A stretch of 64,000 bases of DNA from Achromobacter xylosoxidans (GCF_002192695.1 NZ_MTLG01000084.1:140906-204905); one strand, 5' to 3'; counted from the stretch's first letter, positions 26,737 to 38,588 are shown. The notes: generated by a model from the sequence alone, not told the origin. Translations and numbers: made by a program.

Positions 26737-27725
26737 GCGCGTCCCTCCTTGGCGGCCGGCTCGCCGCCGGCAGGCTTGCGCCGCAGCGCCAGCCAAATGC
26801 GTACTCCCAGTCCCCACAAGCCCTTCTGCATGAACAGGCTGACCGCGATCAGCAGGAAGCCCAGCAACATCAGCCAGCGCGGCCACAAGGTGGACAGCCA
26901 GTCCGCGAACAGCACGTAGAAGGCGGCGCCCAGCACCGAGGCGAACAGGTTGCCGGTGCCGCCGATGACGGTCATGACCAGGATCATCTCGCTGCTGTGG
27001 TATTCGATGCTGGACAGCGGCGCGATGCCGGTCATCATCGCCAGGAAGGCCCCCGCCAGCGCGGTGACGGCGCCGGAGATGGCGAAGGCCGCCAACTTGA
27101 AGAGGCGCACGTTGTAGCCTACCGCCATGGCGCGCGCCTCGTTGTCGCGGATCGCCAGCAAGGTGCGGCCGAACACCGAATTGGTCACGCGCAGCAGCAG
27201 CCAGAAGATCGCCAGGAAGCACAGCGCCACGAAGGCATAGAACTGCCAGGGCGAGGCCAGCGGCAAGAGTTCCACGCCCGCCACCGACAACGCCGGACGC
27301 GGCACGTCCAGCAGGCCGTTGTCGCCCCCGGTCAGGTCAGGCAGGCTGTACGCCAGGAAGTAGAACATCTGCGCGAAGGCCAGCGTCAGCATCACGAAGT
27401 AGGTGCCGCGCTGGCGGATCGCGAACCAACCGACCAGCGTCGCCCCCAGCGCGCCTACCGCCATCGCGGCCAGCAGCGCCAGCGGCATGGGCAGGCCGGT
27501 GCGCGTCAGCAGGATGCCGACGGCATAGCTGCCCAGGCCGAAGAAGATGCCCTGGCCGAACGACAGCAAGCCGGTGAAGCCCAGCAGCAGGTTGCAGCCT
27601 AGCACCGCCAGCGCATAGATCAGCACTTCCGTGGCCAGCGAGCCCGACTGCATGCACAGCGGCAACAGCAGCACCACGGCCAGCGCCAGCAGCAATTGGG
27701 CATGAGATTTCAAGCGCGTCATCAT
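26733..27725 (-). CDS. livM: ABC transporter permease, LivM type
   Basis: A 330-residue inner-membrane permease with about nine hydrophobic helices. The family core is GLLSFGQGIFFGLGSYAVG (near residue 55), and the coupling region RDNEARAMAVGYNVRLFKL near 215 contacts the ATPases. Two adjacent ATG codons start the gene (27725 and 27722); the first overlaps the LivH stop. Together with LivH it forms the channel. Confidence 0.93.
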   Translation of the reverse strand: MMTRLKSHAQLLLALAVVLLLPLCMQSGSLATEVLIYALAVLGCNLLLGFTGLLSFGQGIFFGLGSYAVGILLTRTGLPMPLALLAAMAVGALGATLVGWFAIRQRGTYFVMLTLAFAQMFYFLAYSLPDLTGGDNGLLDVPRPALSVAGVELLPLASPWQFYAFVALCFLAIFWLLLRVTNSVFGRTLLAIRDNEARAMAVGYNVRLFKLAAFAISGAVTALAGAFLAMMTGIAPLSSIEYHSSEMILVMTVIGGTGNLFASVLGAAFYVLFADWLSTLWPRWLMLLGFLLIAVSLFMQKGLWGLGVRIWLALRRKPAGGEPAAKEGRA

Positions 27726-28579
27726 CCTCTCCCCATCAGGCCGTGGGGACGCAGCAGCAGCACCGCCGCCATCGCCACATAGATCATCAGCCGCGCGCCT
27801 TCCGGCCACAGCGTGCTCATCACGCTCTGCACCACGCCGATCAGGAGGCCGCCGACCAGCGCGCCGAAGAAGCTGCCCATGCCGCCCACCACCACGATGA
27901 CGAAGGCGATGCCCAGGGCCTCGATGCCCATGAAGGGTTCGACGCCGCGTATGGGCGCCGCCAGCACGCCAGCCAAGGCCGCGGTCGCCGCGCCCAGCGC
28001 GAACACCAGGCTGAACATGCGGAACACGTTGATGCCCAGCATGGACACCATCTCGGTGGATTCGCTGCCGGCCCGCACCGCGCTGCCCAGCCGCGTGCCT
28101 TCCAGCACGTACCAGAGCAGCAGCGAGAAGACCGCGGTGAAGCCGATCACGAACAGGCGGTACTTGGGATAGATGAAGCTGCCCCACATGACCACGCCTT
28201 GCAGGGCCGAGGGCGCGGCGACGTTGTCGCCTATCGGCCCCCAGATCACGATGACCAGTTCCTGCAAGACCAGGGCCAGGCCAACGGTGATCAGGATGTG
28301 GAACTCGTGCGCCTGGGCGTAGACGTGGCGCAGCAGCACTTTCTCGACGACCCAGGCGCCGGCGCCCACCAGCAGCGGCACGATGGCCAGCGCGAGCCAG
28401 AAATTCAGGCCCCACTGGATGGCCTGGAAACAGAAGTATGCGCCCAGCAGATAGAACGCCCCGTGGGCGAAATTCACGAAACGCAACAGACCGAAGACGA
28501 TGGACAGGCCGACTGCCAGGAGGAAGTACAGCATGCCTACCCCGATCCCATTGATGATCTGGAGGAGATAGACGTTCAT
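27722..28579 (-). CDS. livH: ABC transporter permease, LivH type
   Basis: A 285-residue permease with about eight hydrophobic helices, typical of LivH: GLSIVFGLLRFVNFAHGAFY near residue 25 and the EAA-like coupling loop GSESTEMVSMLGINVFRMF near 190. It lies 89 bp after the binding-protein gene; that gap is very GC-rich with overlapping inverted repeats around 28605-28640, which could lower downstream expression, but no clear terminator is present. Confidence 0.93.
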   Translation of the reverse strand: MNVYLLQIINGIGVGMLYFLLAVGLSIVFGLLRFVNFAHGAFYLLGAYFCFQAIQWGLNFWLALAIVPLLVGAGAWVVEKVLLRHVYAQAHEFHILITVGLALVLQELVIVIWGPIGDNVAAPSALQGVVMWGSFIYPKYRLFVIGFTAVFSLLLWYVLEGTRLGSAVRAGSESTEMVSMLGINVFRMFSLVFALGAATAALAGVLAAPIRGVEPFMGIEALGIAFVIVVVGGMGSFFGALVGGLLIGVVQSVMSTLWPEGARLMIYVAMAAVLLLRPHGLMGRG

Positions 28580-28668
28580 GGGTATGCCCGGTGGAGGAAA
28601 CGAAAGGCCGCGGGGCGCGCAGCCGCCGCGGACGCCCAGCGCCCGCGGCAGCCCGCCTCAGGGACGCG

Positions 28669-29868
28669 CTAGAGCTTGCAGCCGGTTTCCGCGGGCGGCA
28701 GGAAGGAGCGGCCGCTATGCACGATCTCGGCGTAGTCGTCCTTGTCCTTCATGTCCTTCTTGGCGCGGCCCTTGAGCAGGTAGTAGTTCTTCAGGACCTG
28801 GTGGTCTTCCTTGCGGATTTCCTCCTTGCCCGTCAGGCCTTCGTAGGCCATGCCCTCCATGGCGGCGATCACCTTGGCCGGGTCGGCGCTGCCGGCCCGG
28901 GCGATGGCGTCCAGCATGATGCGGGTGCAGATGTAGGAACCCGCCAGGCTGTAGTTGGGATTGGCGCGCGTCTTGTCGCGGGACAGCTGCACCAGTTCCT
29001 TGTTGAGCGGCGAGTCGATGCCGTGCCAATACTGCGCGCCGAAATATACGCCTTCGCACAGGTCCGCGCCCAGGCCCTCGAACTGTTCCAGTCCCGAAGC
29101 CCAGGCCACCAGAATGGTGCAGTTCTGCTTCATGCCGAAGCTGACGGCCTGGCGCAGCGTGTCCGAGGACTGCGAGCCGAAGTTCAGGATCAGCAGCACG
29201 TCCGGCTTGGCAGCCATGGCGTTGGTGAGGTAGCCGCTGAACTCCTTCTCGGTCAGCGAGTGGTAGCTGTTGCCCACATGCTCGATGCCCTTTTCCTTGA
29301 AGATCGCCTTGGCCGCGCCGAGCAGGCCGTCGCCGAACACGTATTGCGGCGTGATGGTGTACCAGCGCTTGGCGTTGGGCAGCTTTTCGAGCAAGGGACG
29401 CACGGTCTGCTCGATGGCGCCGAAGGTGGGCACGGACCAGCGGAAGGTGGCCCGGTTGCAGTCCTTGCCGGTGATTTCGTCCGCGCCCGCCGTGGTGATG
29501 AAGACGCCGCCGGCGCGCTCCACTTCCTTGCCCATGGCCAGCGCTTCCGAGGACAGGATGCCGCCGGCGAAGAACTTGACGCCCTTCTGTTGCGAGACTT
29601 CCTGCACCTTGCGCACCGCCGTGGCCGGCTTGCCTTCGGTGTCCAGCACGGTATAGGCCAGCGGCCGGTCAAGCGCGCGGCCATACTGCTCCAGCGCCAG
29701 TTTCATGCCCAGGTCGGCGTACTTGCCGTTGGCGGCAAAGGCGCCCGACATGGGCACGGGACACCCGAACTGGATGGCGTCGGCTTGCGCCAGCGCGGAC
29801 CGGGCGGCCCATAGTGATCCGGGCACGGCGCCAAGCGCGGCCAATTTCAGCAGGTTGCGGCGATTCAA
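28669..29868 (-). CDS. livK: Periplasmic substrate-binding protein of a Liv-type ABC transporter (TTG start, Tat-like signal)
   Basis: A 399-residue type I periplasmic binding protein (Peripla_BP_6). I chose the TTG at 29868: AGGGAGA lies 7 bases upstream, and translation from there gives MNRRNLLKLAALGAVPGSLW, a compact twin-arginine-type signal peptide with AxA cleavage near residue 30. ATG codons at 29907 and 29964 have no ribosome binding site and would bury the signal. The mature start ADAIQFGCPVPMSGAFAANG is typical. It is the first gene of the operon, divergent from a GntR regulator. The ligand is probably a ureide, amide or peptide given the two downstream amidohydrolases (inference). 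Confidence 0.9.
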   Translation of the reverse strand: MNRRNLLKLAALGAVPGSLWAARSALAQADAIQFGCPVPMSGAFAANGKYADLGMKLALEQYGRALDRPLAYTVLDTEGKPATAVRKVQEVSQQKGVKFFAGGILSSEALAMGKEVERAGGVFITTAGADEITGKDCNRATFRWSVPTFGAIEQTVRPLLEKLPNAKRWYTITPQYVFGDGLLGAAKAIFKEKGIEHVGNSYHSLTEKEFSGYLTNAMAAKPDVLLILNFGSQSSDTLRQAVSFGMKQNCTILVAWASGLEQFEGLGADLCEGVYFGAQYWHGIDSPLNKELVQLSRDKTRANPNYSLAGSYICTRIMLDAIARAGSADPAKVIAAMEGMAYEGLTGKEEIRKEDHQVLKNYYLLKGRAKKDMKDKDDYAEIVHSGRSFLPPAETGCKL

Positions 29869-30188
29869 GATGGTTCTCCCTGGCTGCCGCTGGCGCTGCC
29901 GCGGCATATTGACGATGTCGGGCGCGCACCATGCGCGTCCCCGTTCCGACTCTGTCTGCTCCAAGCTCCCGTGCCAGGGCCGCCGCCGCGTGGGCGTATT
30001 CGCAAGTCCTGGCGCCTCATGCCTATACTGCGACTACCATCCTATTTATCATGATAAATAGGATTATTATCATGATCAGTTTGGCGAGCCGGATCTGTCA
30101 ATAGAAGGCGCATCAGGTATAACCCGGGGTCCGCGCGAAACAGCCCGGGCCCTGCCCCGCGCACACCATGCAGCAACGGAGGAACGCA
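29869..30188. promoter_or_regulatory. Divergent control region between the Liv operon and its GntR gene
   Basis: A 320-bp gap without a gene. Its AT-rich centre carries the 26-bp palindrome described separately and a second near-copy of its core. The flanks are GC-rich and I see no other structure. Confidence 0.7.
30039..30064. promoter_or_regulatory. Perfect 26-bp palindrome, likely GntR operator
   Basis: The left half ATCCTATTTATCA is followed directly by its exact reverse complement. The core TTATCATGATAA (30046-30057) recurs with one change as TTATCATGATCA at 30067-30078, centre to centre 21 bp, or two helical turns. It lies between the divergent LivK and GntR genes, so the GntR protein is the obvious binder (inference). 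Confidence 0.72.
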
Positions 30189-31022
30189 ATGGCGTTCAAC
30201 AGTCACGACCTACAAGCCGCGGGCGCGTCGAGTCCGCCCAAGCGCAGCGACCTGGTCGCCGAGGAGATCAAGCGGCTGATCACGGCCAAGAACCTGTTGC
30301 CGGGCGACAAGCTGCCGCGCGAGAGCGAGCTGCAAAGCATGTTCTCGGTCAGCAAGAGCACCATGCGCGAAGCGCTCAAGTCGCTGGAGGTGCAGGGGCT
30401 GGTGAAGGTCAGCACCGGGCCGGGCGGCGGCGGCACCGTGGTCGAGGTGCCGCTGGACCGCACCTTCCAGTTGATGCAGAACTACCTGTTCTTCAAGGAA
30501 GTGCGGATCGAGGACATCTACCAGGTGCGCAAGCTGCTGGAGCCCGAGCTTGCGGCCAGCGCCGTGCCCTTCCTGACGGAGGCGCACTTCGCCGCGCTGG
30601 AAGAGAACATCGCCTGCTGCGATCCGTCGGCCGAACAGGTCGACGACCCGCTGGCCCAGCGCCAGGAAGAGATCAATTTCCACGACATCTTCGCGGCCGC
30701 CTGCCCCAATCCGTTCCTGCGGTTCAGCTGCGAGATGACCAACGAAATGATCCGGCAGCTGACCGTGTTCGACAACGAGATGCCCTTGTCCGAGCAGCAG
30801 CGCTTCGGCAGCGCCAACACGGGCTTTCACCGCAAGATCCTGGCGGCGGCGCGCGAGCGCGATGTCGAAAAGGTACGCGACCTGATGAGCGAGCACATGC
30901 AGGACGCGATGCGTTCGGTCAAGCGCATGCACGGCAAGCTCGAAGGCCGGCTGATCCTGGACTCCGAGATGTCGCGGCGCAATGTCACGCGCAAGGCGCG
31001 CCGCGGCGGCAAGAAGGCCTGA
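30189..31022 (+). CDS. GntR family regulator (FCD subfamily)
   Basis: A 277-residue regulator: winged helix at about 20-90 (MFSVSKSTMREALKSLEVQGLV), then a helical FCD domain (about 110-250) with the metal and ligand His residues in INFHDIFAAA and NTGFHRKIL. The ATG at 30189 is preceded by GGAGGAA at 6 bases; an upstream ATG at 30168 has none. Divergent from the Liv operon across a large palindrome, so it probably controls that operon and itself. Confidence 0.92.
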   Translation: MAFNSHDLQAAGASSPPKRSDLVAEEIKRLITAKNLLPGDKLPRESELQSMFSVSKSTMREALKSLEVQGLVKVSTGPGGGGTVVEVPLDRTFQLMQNYLFFKEVRIEDIYQVRKLLEPELAASAVPFLTEAHFAALEENIACCDPSAEQVDDPLAQRQEEINFHDIFAAACPNPFLRFSCEMTNEMIRQLTVFDNEMPLSEQQRFGSANTGFHRKILAAARERDVEKVRDLMSEHMQDAMRSVKRMHGKLEGRLILDSEMSRRNVTRKARRGGKKA

Positions 31023-31061
31023 CGGCGCGGGCTTCCGGGAAGGCGCCCGCCCGCTTGCGTC

Positions 31062-32048
31062 TCAGTCCAGCTTGATGTGGTTGGCCTCGATCACCGCGCC
31101 CCAGCGCTGGCGGTCTTCCTGTACATAGGCATCGATCTCGCCCTGGCTGCGCGGCGCCTGGATCACCAGGCCCAGGGGTTCGAAGCGGCCGCGGAACGCC
31201 GGATCCTTCAGCACCTTGTCCAGCGCCGCCTGCAAGCGCTGCGCCTCGGCCTGGGGCACCGCGCGCGGCACGGCCAGGCCGAACCAGGTGGCGGCGCGGA
31301 ATCCCGGAAAGCCGCTTTCCGCCACGGTGGGCACATCCGGCAACACGGCCAGCCGCTCGCTGGTCGTGACGGCCAGCGCCTTGATCTTGCGTTCCCGCAC
31401 CAGCGGCAGCGAGGTGCTGATCACGTCCACCATGAGCTGCGTGTCATTGCCCATCAGCGAGGTCAGGGCCGGCGCGCTGCCGTTGTACGGAATATGCGCC
31501 ACGTCCATGCCCGTGCGCGATTTCAGCAGTTCGGTCGCCAGCTGCAGCGGATTGCCTATACCCACGGAGGCGTAGTTCAGTTTGCCGGGCCGGGCCTTGG
31601 CATAAGTGACGAACTCGGCCAGCGTGCCCGCCGGGACCTCGTTGTTCGCCACCACCACCAGCGGCAGCTCGGCGGCGATGCCGAACACGCGGAAGTCGCG
31701 CGCGGCGTCATAGGCGATGCGTTGATAGAGCATGGGATTGAGCACCATGCTGGCGTTGCTGGCGAGGAAGACCGTGTATCCGTCCGGCGCCGACCTGGCC
31801 ACCTGGGTCGCCGCGACCATGGTATTGGCGCCGGGTTTGTTCTCCACCACCACGGGTTGCCCGAGATCGCGCGACATGCCTTCGGCCAGCACCCGCGACA
31901 ACTGGTCCGCGGAGCCGCCCGGCGTATAGGGCACGACCAGTTTGACCGGTTTGTCCGGAAATGCCGCCAGCGCGGCGGCCGGAGCCGCGAGCGCGACGAT
32001 CGCCGCAGTCGCGATGCGACGCAGCCTGAGGTTCAGCCTGATTGCCAT
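31062..32048 (-). CDS. Bug family tripartite tricarboxylate transporter substrate-binding protein
   Basis: A 328-residue periplasmic receptor with an N-terminal signal peptide (RIATAAIVALAAPAAALA) and the Bug core FPDKPVKLVVPYTPGGSAD, VENKPGANT and AHIPYNGSAPALTSL. No TctA/TctB membrane genes are near. It is the third gene of a leftward operon behind a short-chain reductase and an acyl-CoA ligase, 47 bp after the ligase, so it probably delivers the acid that the ligase activates (inference). Confidence 0.93.
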   Translation of the reverse strand: MAIRLNLRLRRIATAAIVALAAPAAALAAFPDKPVKLVVPYTPGGSADQLSRVLAEGMSRDLGQPVVVENKPGANTMVAATQVARSAPDGYTVFLASNASMVLNPMLYQRIAYDAARDFRVFGIAAELPLVVVANNEVPAGTLAEFVTYAKARPGKLNYASVGIGNPLQLATELLKSRTGMDVAHIPYNGSAPALTSLMGNDTQLMVDVISTSLPLVRERKIKALAVTTSERLAVLPDVPTVAESGFPGFRAATWFGLAVPRAVPQAEAQRLQAALDKVLKDPAFRGRFEPLGLVIQAPRSQGEIDAYVQEDRQRWGAVIEANHIKLD

Positions 32049-32095
32049 GCCTGTCTCCCTTGTGGGTTTTGTTGTTGCGGCGATGCGCCGCCCTG

Positions 32096-33598
32096 CTATA
32101 CCTGGCGCTGCCTGCCCGCCCAGAATTCGGCGCGCAGCCGGCGCTTGGCGATCTTGCCGTTGTCGTCGCGCGGCAGTTCGGCGCGCAGCTGCAGTTCGCG
32201 CGGCACCTTGTAGCGCGCGATCCGCTGCGCCAGCCATTGCGCCAGCGCCTCGGGTTCGAGCGCGGCGCCCGCCGCGGGCTGCACCAGCGCCATCAGCCGC
32301 TCTCCGTATTCGTCGTCGGGCACGCCGAACACCGCGCAATCCGCCACGCCCGGGTACTGCATCAGCTGGTGTTCGACCTCGGCGGGATAGATGTTCACGC
32401 CGCCCGAGATCACCAGGTCCGATTCGCGGTCGCATACGTAGAGATAGCCGTCCGCGTCCAGATAGCCCAGGTCGCCCAGTCCGATGAGGCCGTCTCTCTC
32501 GACCTCTGCGCGGGCCTGCGGGTTGTTGCGATAGGTGAAGTCCGCGTAGGCCGGCTGGCGCACGTGGATGCGCCCGACCTGGCCCGCCGCGCAGGGCGTC
32601 CCGTCTTCGGCATAGATCCTGATCTGCGCGCCGCCCACGGGCCGGCCGGCGCTGCCGGGGCGGGCCAGCGCCTCGTGCGAATCGATGACCGTGACCATGC
32701 CCGCCTCGCTGGAGGCATAGGTTTCATGGATGACAGGGCCCAGCCATTCGATCATGGCGCGCTTGATTTCCGGCGCGCAGGGCGCGCCGGTCGAAGCGAC
32801 GAAGCGCAGCGACGACAGGTCATGCGCGGCGCGCGTGGCGGCGTCCAGCTTCAAGAGGCGCACGTACATGATGGGCACCAGGTAGACCGTATCGATGCGG
32901 TGTGCCTCGATCAGGCGCAGGACCTCGACCGGATCGAACCTGTCGGTCAGCACAAAGGTCTCGCAGACCCGCAGGGCCACCTGCGCGTACACGCTGGGCG
33001 CGCTGTGGTAGATCGGCGCGGGCAGCAAGGCGCGCGATCCGGGACGCAGGCCGTAGGCCGCCTCCACCACCGCTTCGACCTGTTGCAGGTGGCGCGCTAG
33101 ATGTTCCAGCGGGAACGGCGCGCGCACGACGCCCTTGGGCCGGCCGGTGGTGCCGGAGGTATAGGCCATGTGGCCGCGCGGCGCCACGCGAGGACCGCCG
33201 TAGGGCTGCTGGCGGTCGCGCCAGGCGTCGTAATCCGCCTGCCCGGACTGCGCCGCGCCGGCGCCGGCCAGCAGCACCGGCAGGCCGGCCGGCAGCGCAT
33301 CACGCAGCGGCAGCCACAGGTCGGCCTGGGCGATCAGCAGGCGGGCGCCGCTGTCTTCCACCAGGAACGCCACTTCGGCGCCGGTGAAATGCCAATTGAT
33401 CGGGCAGTAGTAGCAACCCAGCCGCTTGCAGGCCAGGATGATCTCCAGATAAGGCATGCCGTTGCGCAACAGCACCGCGATCACGTCGCCCTCCCGCACG
33501 CCCATCGCTGCGAGGCCGGCGGCGACCTGTTCGCCGCGCGCGGCCAACGCCGCGCCCGACAGGCTTGCGCCGCCCGCGTGGATCGTGCTGCCTGTCAT
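32096..33598 (-). CDS. AMP-binding acyl-CoA ligase
   Basis: A 500-residue class I adenylate-forming enzyme: acid + ATP + CoA to acyl-CoA. Core motifs in order: phosphate loop AYTSGTTGRPKGVV (near 145), YASSEAG (near 290), LGDLGYLDADGYLYVCDRES (near 380), GGVNIYPAEVE (near 400) and the C-terminal-domain catalytic Lys in DDNGKIAKR (near 483). The start at 33598 overlaps the reductase stop by 4 bp (ATGA); the larger open frame upstream is a shadow. Relatives act on fatty, aromatic or crotonobetaine-type acids; the substrate is unknown. Confidence 0.93.
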   Translation of the reverse strand: MTGSTIHAGGASLSGAALAARGEQVAAGLAAMGVREGDVIAVLLRNGMPYLEIILACKRLGCYYCPINWHFTGAEVAFLVEDSGARLLIAQADLWLPLRDALPAGLPVLLAGAGAAQSGQADYDAWRDRQQPYGGPRVAPRGHMAYTSGTTGRPKGVVRAPFPLEHLARHLQQVEAVVEAAYGLRPGSRALLPAPIYHSAPSVYAQVALRVCETFVLTDRFDPVEVLRLIEAHRIDTVYLVPIMYVRLLKLDAATRAAHDLSSLRFVASTGAPCAPEIKRAMIEWLGPVIHETYASSEAGMVTVIDSHEALARPGSAGRPVGGAQIRIYAEDGTPCAAGQVGRIHVRQPAYADFTYRNNPQARAEVERDGLIGLGDLGYLDADGYLYVCDRESDLVISGGVNIYPAEVEHQLMQYPGVADCAVFGVPDDEYGERLMALVQPAAGAALEPEALAQWLAQRIARYKVPRELQLRAELPRDDNGKIAKRRLRAEFWAGRQRQV

Positions 33599-34521
33599 GC
33601 CGCCCCCGTGCTGCGCTGGGCCTTGTCCTGCGCGGTGCGCGTTTCGATGGCCTGGCGCGCGGCGGCCCAGTCCGCGTCGCTCCATTCGGCGTACTGCTTG
33701 AAGTAGGCGCCGTTGGCCAGATAGTCGCCGCCGTCCAGCGCGATGGTCTGGCCGTTGATCCAGTCGTAGCCCGGACTCAGCAGGAACGCCGCCAGCTCGC
33801 CGATGTCGTGTCCGGTGCCCAGCCGCCGCATCGGGTTCTGCTGCGTCTGGGCATCGGCGCCGGCATCCTTGGGCCGCAGCCGCGCGCTGGCCCCTTCGGT
33901 CGGAATCACGCCCGGCGCGATGGCGTTCAGGCGGATGCCATGACGGCCCCATTCGATGGCCAGCGACTTGGTCATGGCGTCTATGCCGGCCTTGGACATG
34001 GCCGAGGGCACCACGAAGGGCGAACCGGTCCAGACCCAGGTCACCACGATGGACAGCACCGCGCCGCCCGTGCCCTGCGCGATCCAGCGCTTGCCCACGG
34101 CCTGGGTCGTGTAGAAGGTCCCGCGGAACACCGTGTCGGCAATGGCGTTGAAGCCGCGCGGCGACAGTTTTTCAGTGGGGCTGATGAAGTTGCCCGCGGC
34201 GTTGTTGATCAGGGCGGTCAGCGGACCATGCCCGGTCCAGATGGCGTCGACCGCGGCGTCCACGGCCTCGGCGTCGCGGATGTCCACCGCCTGGACGTGG
34301 ACCTCCGCGCCGTAGCGCTCGCGCAGGCGCGCGGCCGCTTCTTCCAGCACTGCGGCGCGGCGTCCCCACAAGTGCAGCGCAGCGCCCAGCGCCGCCAGCC
34401 GTTCGGCCATGGCGTAGCCCAGGCCGGTGCCGCCGCCGGTGACGAGAACGCGCTCGCCGCGGAACAGATCAGCGCGGAACATGGTTTGCGGGATCGTCCC
34501 GCCGGGCTGTTTTTGGGGCAT
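33595..34521 (-). CDS. Short-chain dehydrogenase/reductase, 2,4-dienoyl-CoA reductase-like
   Basis: A 308-residue SDR. The cofactor motif is VTGGGTGLG (near residue 28), structural NNAAGN near 108. In place of the classical YxxxK the sequence has SAMSKAGIDAMTKSLA (near 172), the S-x-x-x-K form seen in 2,4-dienoyl-CoA reductases, which use another Tyr. It begins after AAGGAGAT and is the first gene of the operon with an acyl-CoA ligase and a Bug receptor, divergent from a LysR gene. It likely reduces an unsaturated acyl-CoA formed in that pathway. Confidence 0.9.
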   Translation of the reverse strand: MPQKQPGGTIPQTMFRADLFRGERVLVTGGGTGLGYAMAERLAALGAALHLWGRRAAVLEEAAARLRERYGAEVHVQAVDIRDAEAVDAAVDAIWTGHGPLTALINNAAGNFISPTEKLSPRGFNAIADTVFRGTFYTTQAVGKRWIAQGTGGAVLSIVVTWVWTGSPFVVPSAMSKAGIDAMTKSLAIEWGRHGIRLNAIAPGVIPTEGASARLRPKDAGADAQTQQNPMRRLGTGHDIGELAAFLLSPGYDWINGQTIALDGGDYLANGAYFKQYAEWSDADWAAARQAIETRTAQDKAQRSTGAA

Positions 34522-34630
34522 GGCCTGATCTCCTTTGTGATAGAGGCGAGAATATCAACCGCCGCCATGCCGCGACAATCTCGCAACTTGCGTAAACTAT
34601 GTTTCCTCACAGTCAACAATAGGACCGCGC

Positions 34631-35560
34631 ATGCCCGCCCTGCCCGCGCTGGACCTCAATCTGATACAGCTGTTCGTCACCATCGTCGACGCCGGCACCT
34701 TGAGCGAGGCGGCGGTGCGCCACGGCGTGACCCGTTCCCACGTCAGCCGCAACCTGCAGAAGCTGGAACGCGCCTTCGGCGCCCAGCTCATCCGCCGCAG
34801 CACCCGGCGGCTGGAACTGACGCAGCAAGGCTCGGTGCTGTACGAGCACGGCGCGCGCATGGCGCGCGAGGTCGAATCCGCCCGCCACGCCCTGCAAAAG
34901 CTCGGCTCGGAGCCCGCGGGCCACGTCCGGCTAAGCATTCCCACCGGGCTGGGAGAACTGGACCAGTTGCGCCCGCTGCTGGTGAACTTCGCCTTGCGGC
35001 ATCCGGCGCTGACCCTGCGCGTGCTGTTTTCCAACCGGGTGAGCGACCTGATTTCGTCGGAAATCGACGTGGCGCTGCGGGTGATGACCACCCCGCCGCA
35101 GGATTACGTGGCGCGCGCGCTGGGCGACGTGAAATGGGTGCTGTGCGCGGCGCCTTCCTATCTGGCGCAGTTCGGCCCGCCGGCCCATCCGCGCGACCTC
35201 GGGCGCCTGCACTTCCTGGGCCCGCCCGACCCCAGGCCCCAGGTCACGCTGCGGCTGCGCCGCAAGGACCAGCAGCATGAGGCCAAGCTCGCCCCGCGGC
35301 TGCAGTCGGAGTATTTCCCATTCCTCGCCCAAGCCGCCCGCGCCGGCGCGGGCGTGGCGCTGCTGCCAGCCTATGTGGTCCATCAGGACCTCGCCGCCGG
35401 GCGGCTGACGCCGGTGCTGCCCGCCTACCAGGCCATGGGCCCGGGCGACAAGCTGTTCATCCTGACCACGTCCAACCCCTACCCTTCGACGGCACAGCGC
35501 GCGGTGGTCGATTTCCTGCGTACCGAACTGACCGTGCTGCTGCGCGAATTCCTTGCGTAG
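34631..35560 (+). CDS. LysR family transcriptional regulator
   Basis: A 309-residue LTTR with helix-turn-helix at about 8-65 (LSEAAVRHGVTRSHVSRNLQKLE) and an effector domain of the GcvA/AaeR-like (CrgA) type. Divergent from the SDR / acyl-CoA ligase / Bug operon with 109 bp between the start codons, so that operon is the likely target. The gap contains AT-rich stretches but no box that I can fix securely. Confidence 0.91.
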   Translation: MPALPALDLNLIQLFVTIVDAGTLSEAAVRHGVTRSHVSRNLQKLERAFGAQLIRRSTRRLELTQQGSVLYEHGARMAREVESARHALQKLGSEPAGHVRLSIPTGLGELDQLRPLLVNFALRHPALTLRVLFSNRVSDLISSEIDVALRVMTTPPQDYVARALGDVKWVLCAAPSYLAQFGPPAHPRDLGRLHFLGPPDPRPQVTLRLRRKDQQHEAKLAPRLQSEYFPFLAQAARAGAGVALLPAYVVHQDLAAGRLTPVLPAYQAMGPGDKLFILTTSNPYPSTAQRAVVDFLRTELTVLLREFLA

Positions 35561-35710
35561 ACCCGCGCTCCCTTGCTGGGCCGCAACATCCGCGTAGGAC
35601 TTTCTTGATAAAAGAGGCTTGCGACCCGCGCATGCCTCGGCCAGAGTATCGGGTGAGGCCAAAGCCCCCCGCCCCTGATTGCAGTAGGGGAACTTTGACG
35701 GCCCGATCAA

Positions 35711-35731
35711 GTCTTATATAAGATATAAGAC
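35711..35731. promoter_or_regulatory. 21-bp inverted repeat upstream of acnA
   Basis: Identical to the element upstream of acnB at 16472-16492: arms GTCTTATAT and ATATAAGAC around AAG, also flanked by TCAA on the left and AT on the right in both places. A -10-like TAGAAT lies at 35760-35765; no good -35 is found at the right distance, which would suit a promoter needing an activator bound here. Confidence 0.75.
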
Positions 35732-35827
35732 ATACGGCCGCGCAGGCGCCAGTCTCACATAGAATGACAAATGCGCAAAAACGCCAGAAAATGCCGGCTT
35801 CAACCGGGCAAAACCACGGAGTCCATC

Positions 35828-38533
<2,706 letters not shown>

Positions 38534-38551
38534 TTTCCTGATCAGACCAGG

Positions 38552-38588
38552 CAATGGCCCGGGAACCGCGAGGTTCCCGGGCCATTTT
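38552..38588 (+). terminator. Rho-independent terminator after acnA
   Basis: A 15-bp perfect stem starting AATGGCCCGGGAACC with loop GCGA, followed by TTTTC. It begins 19 bp after the acnA stop and could also stop the convergent dioxygenase gene. Confidence 0.88.

Noticed and set aside
28580..28668. Terminator between livK and livH
   Set aside because: GC-rich inverted repeats exist but no T run follows on the minus strand.
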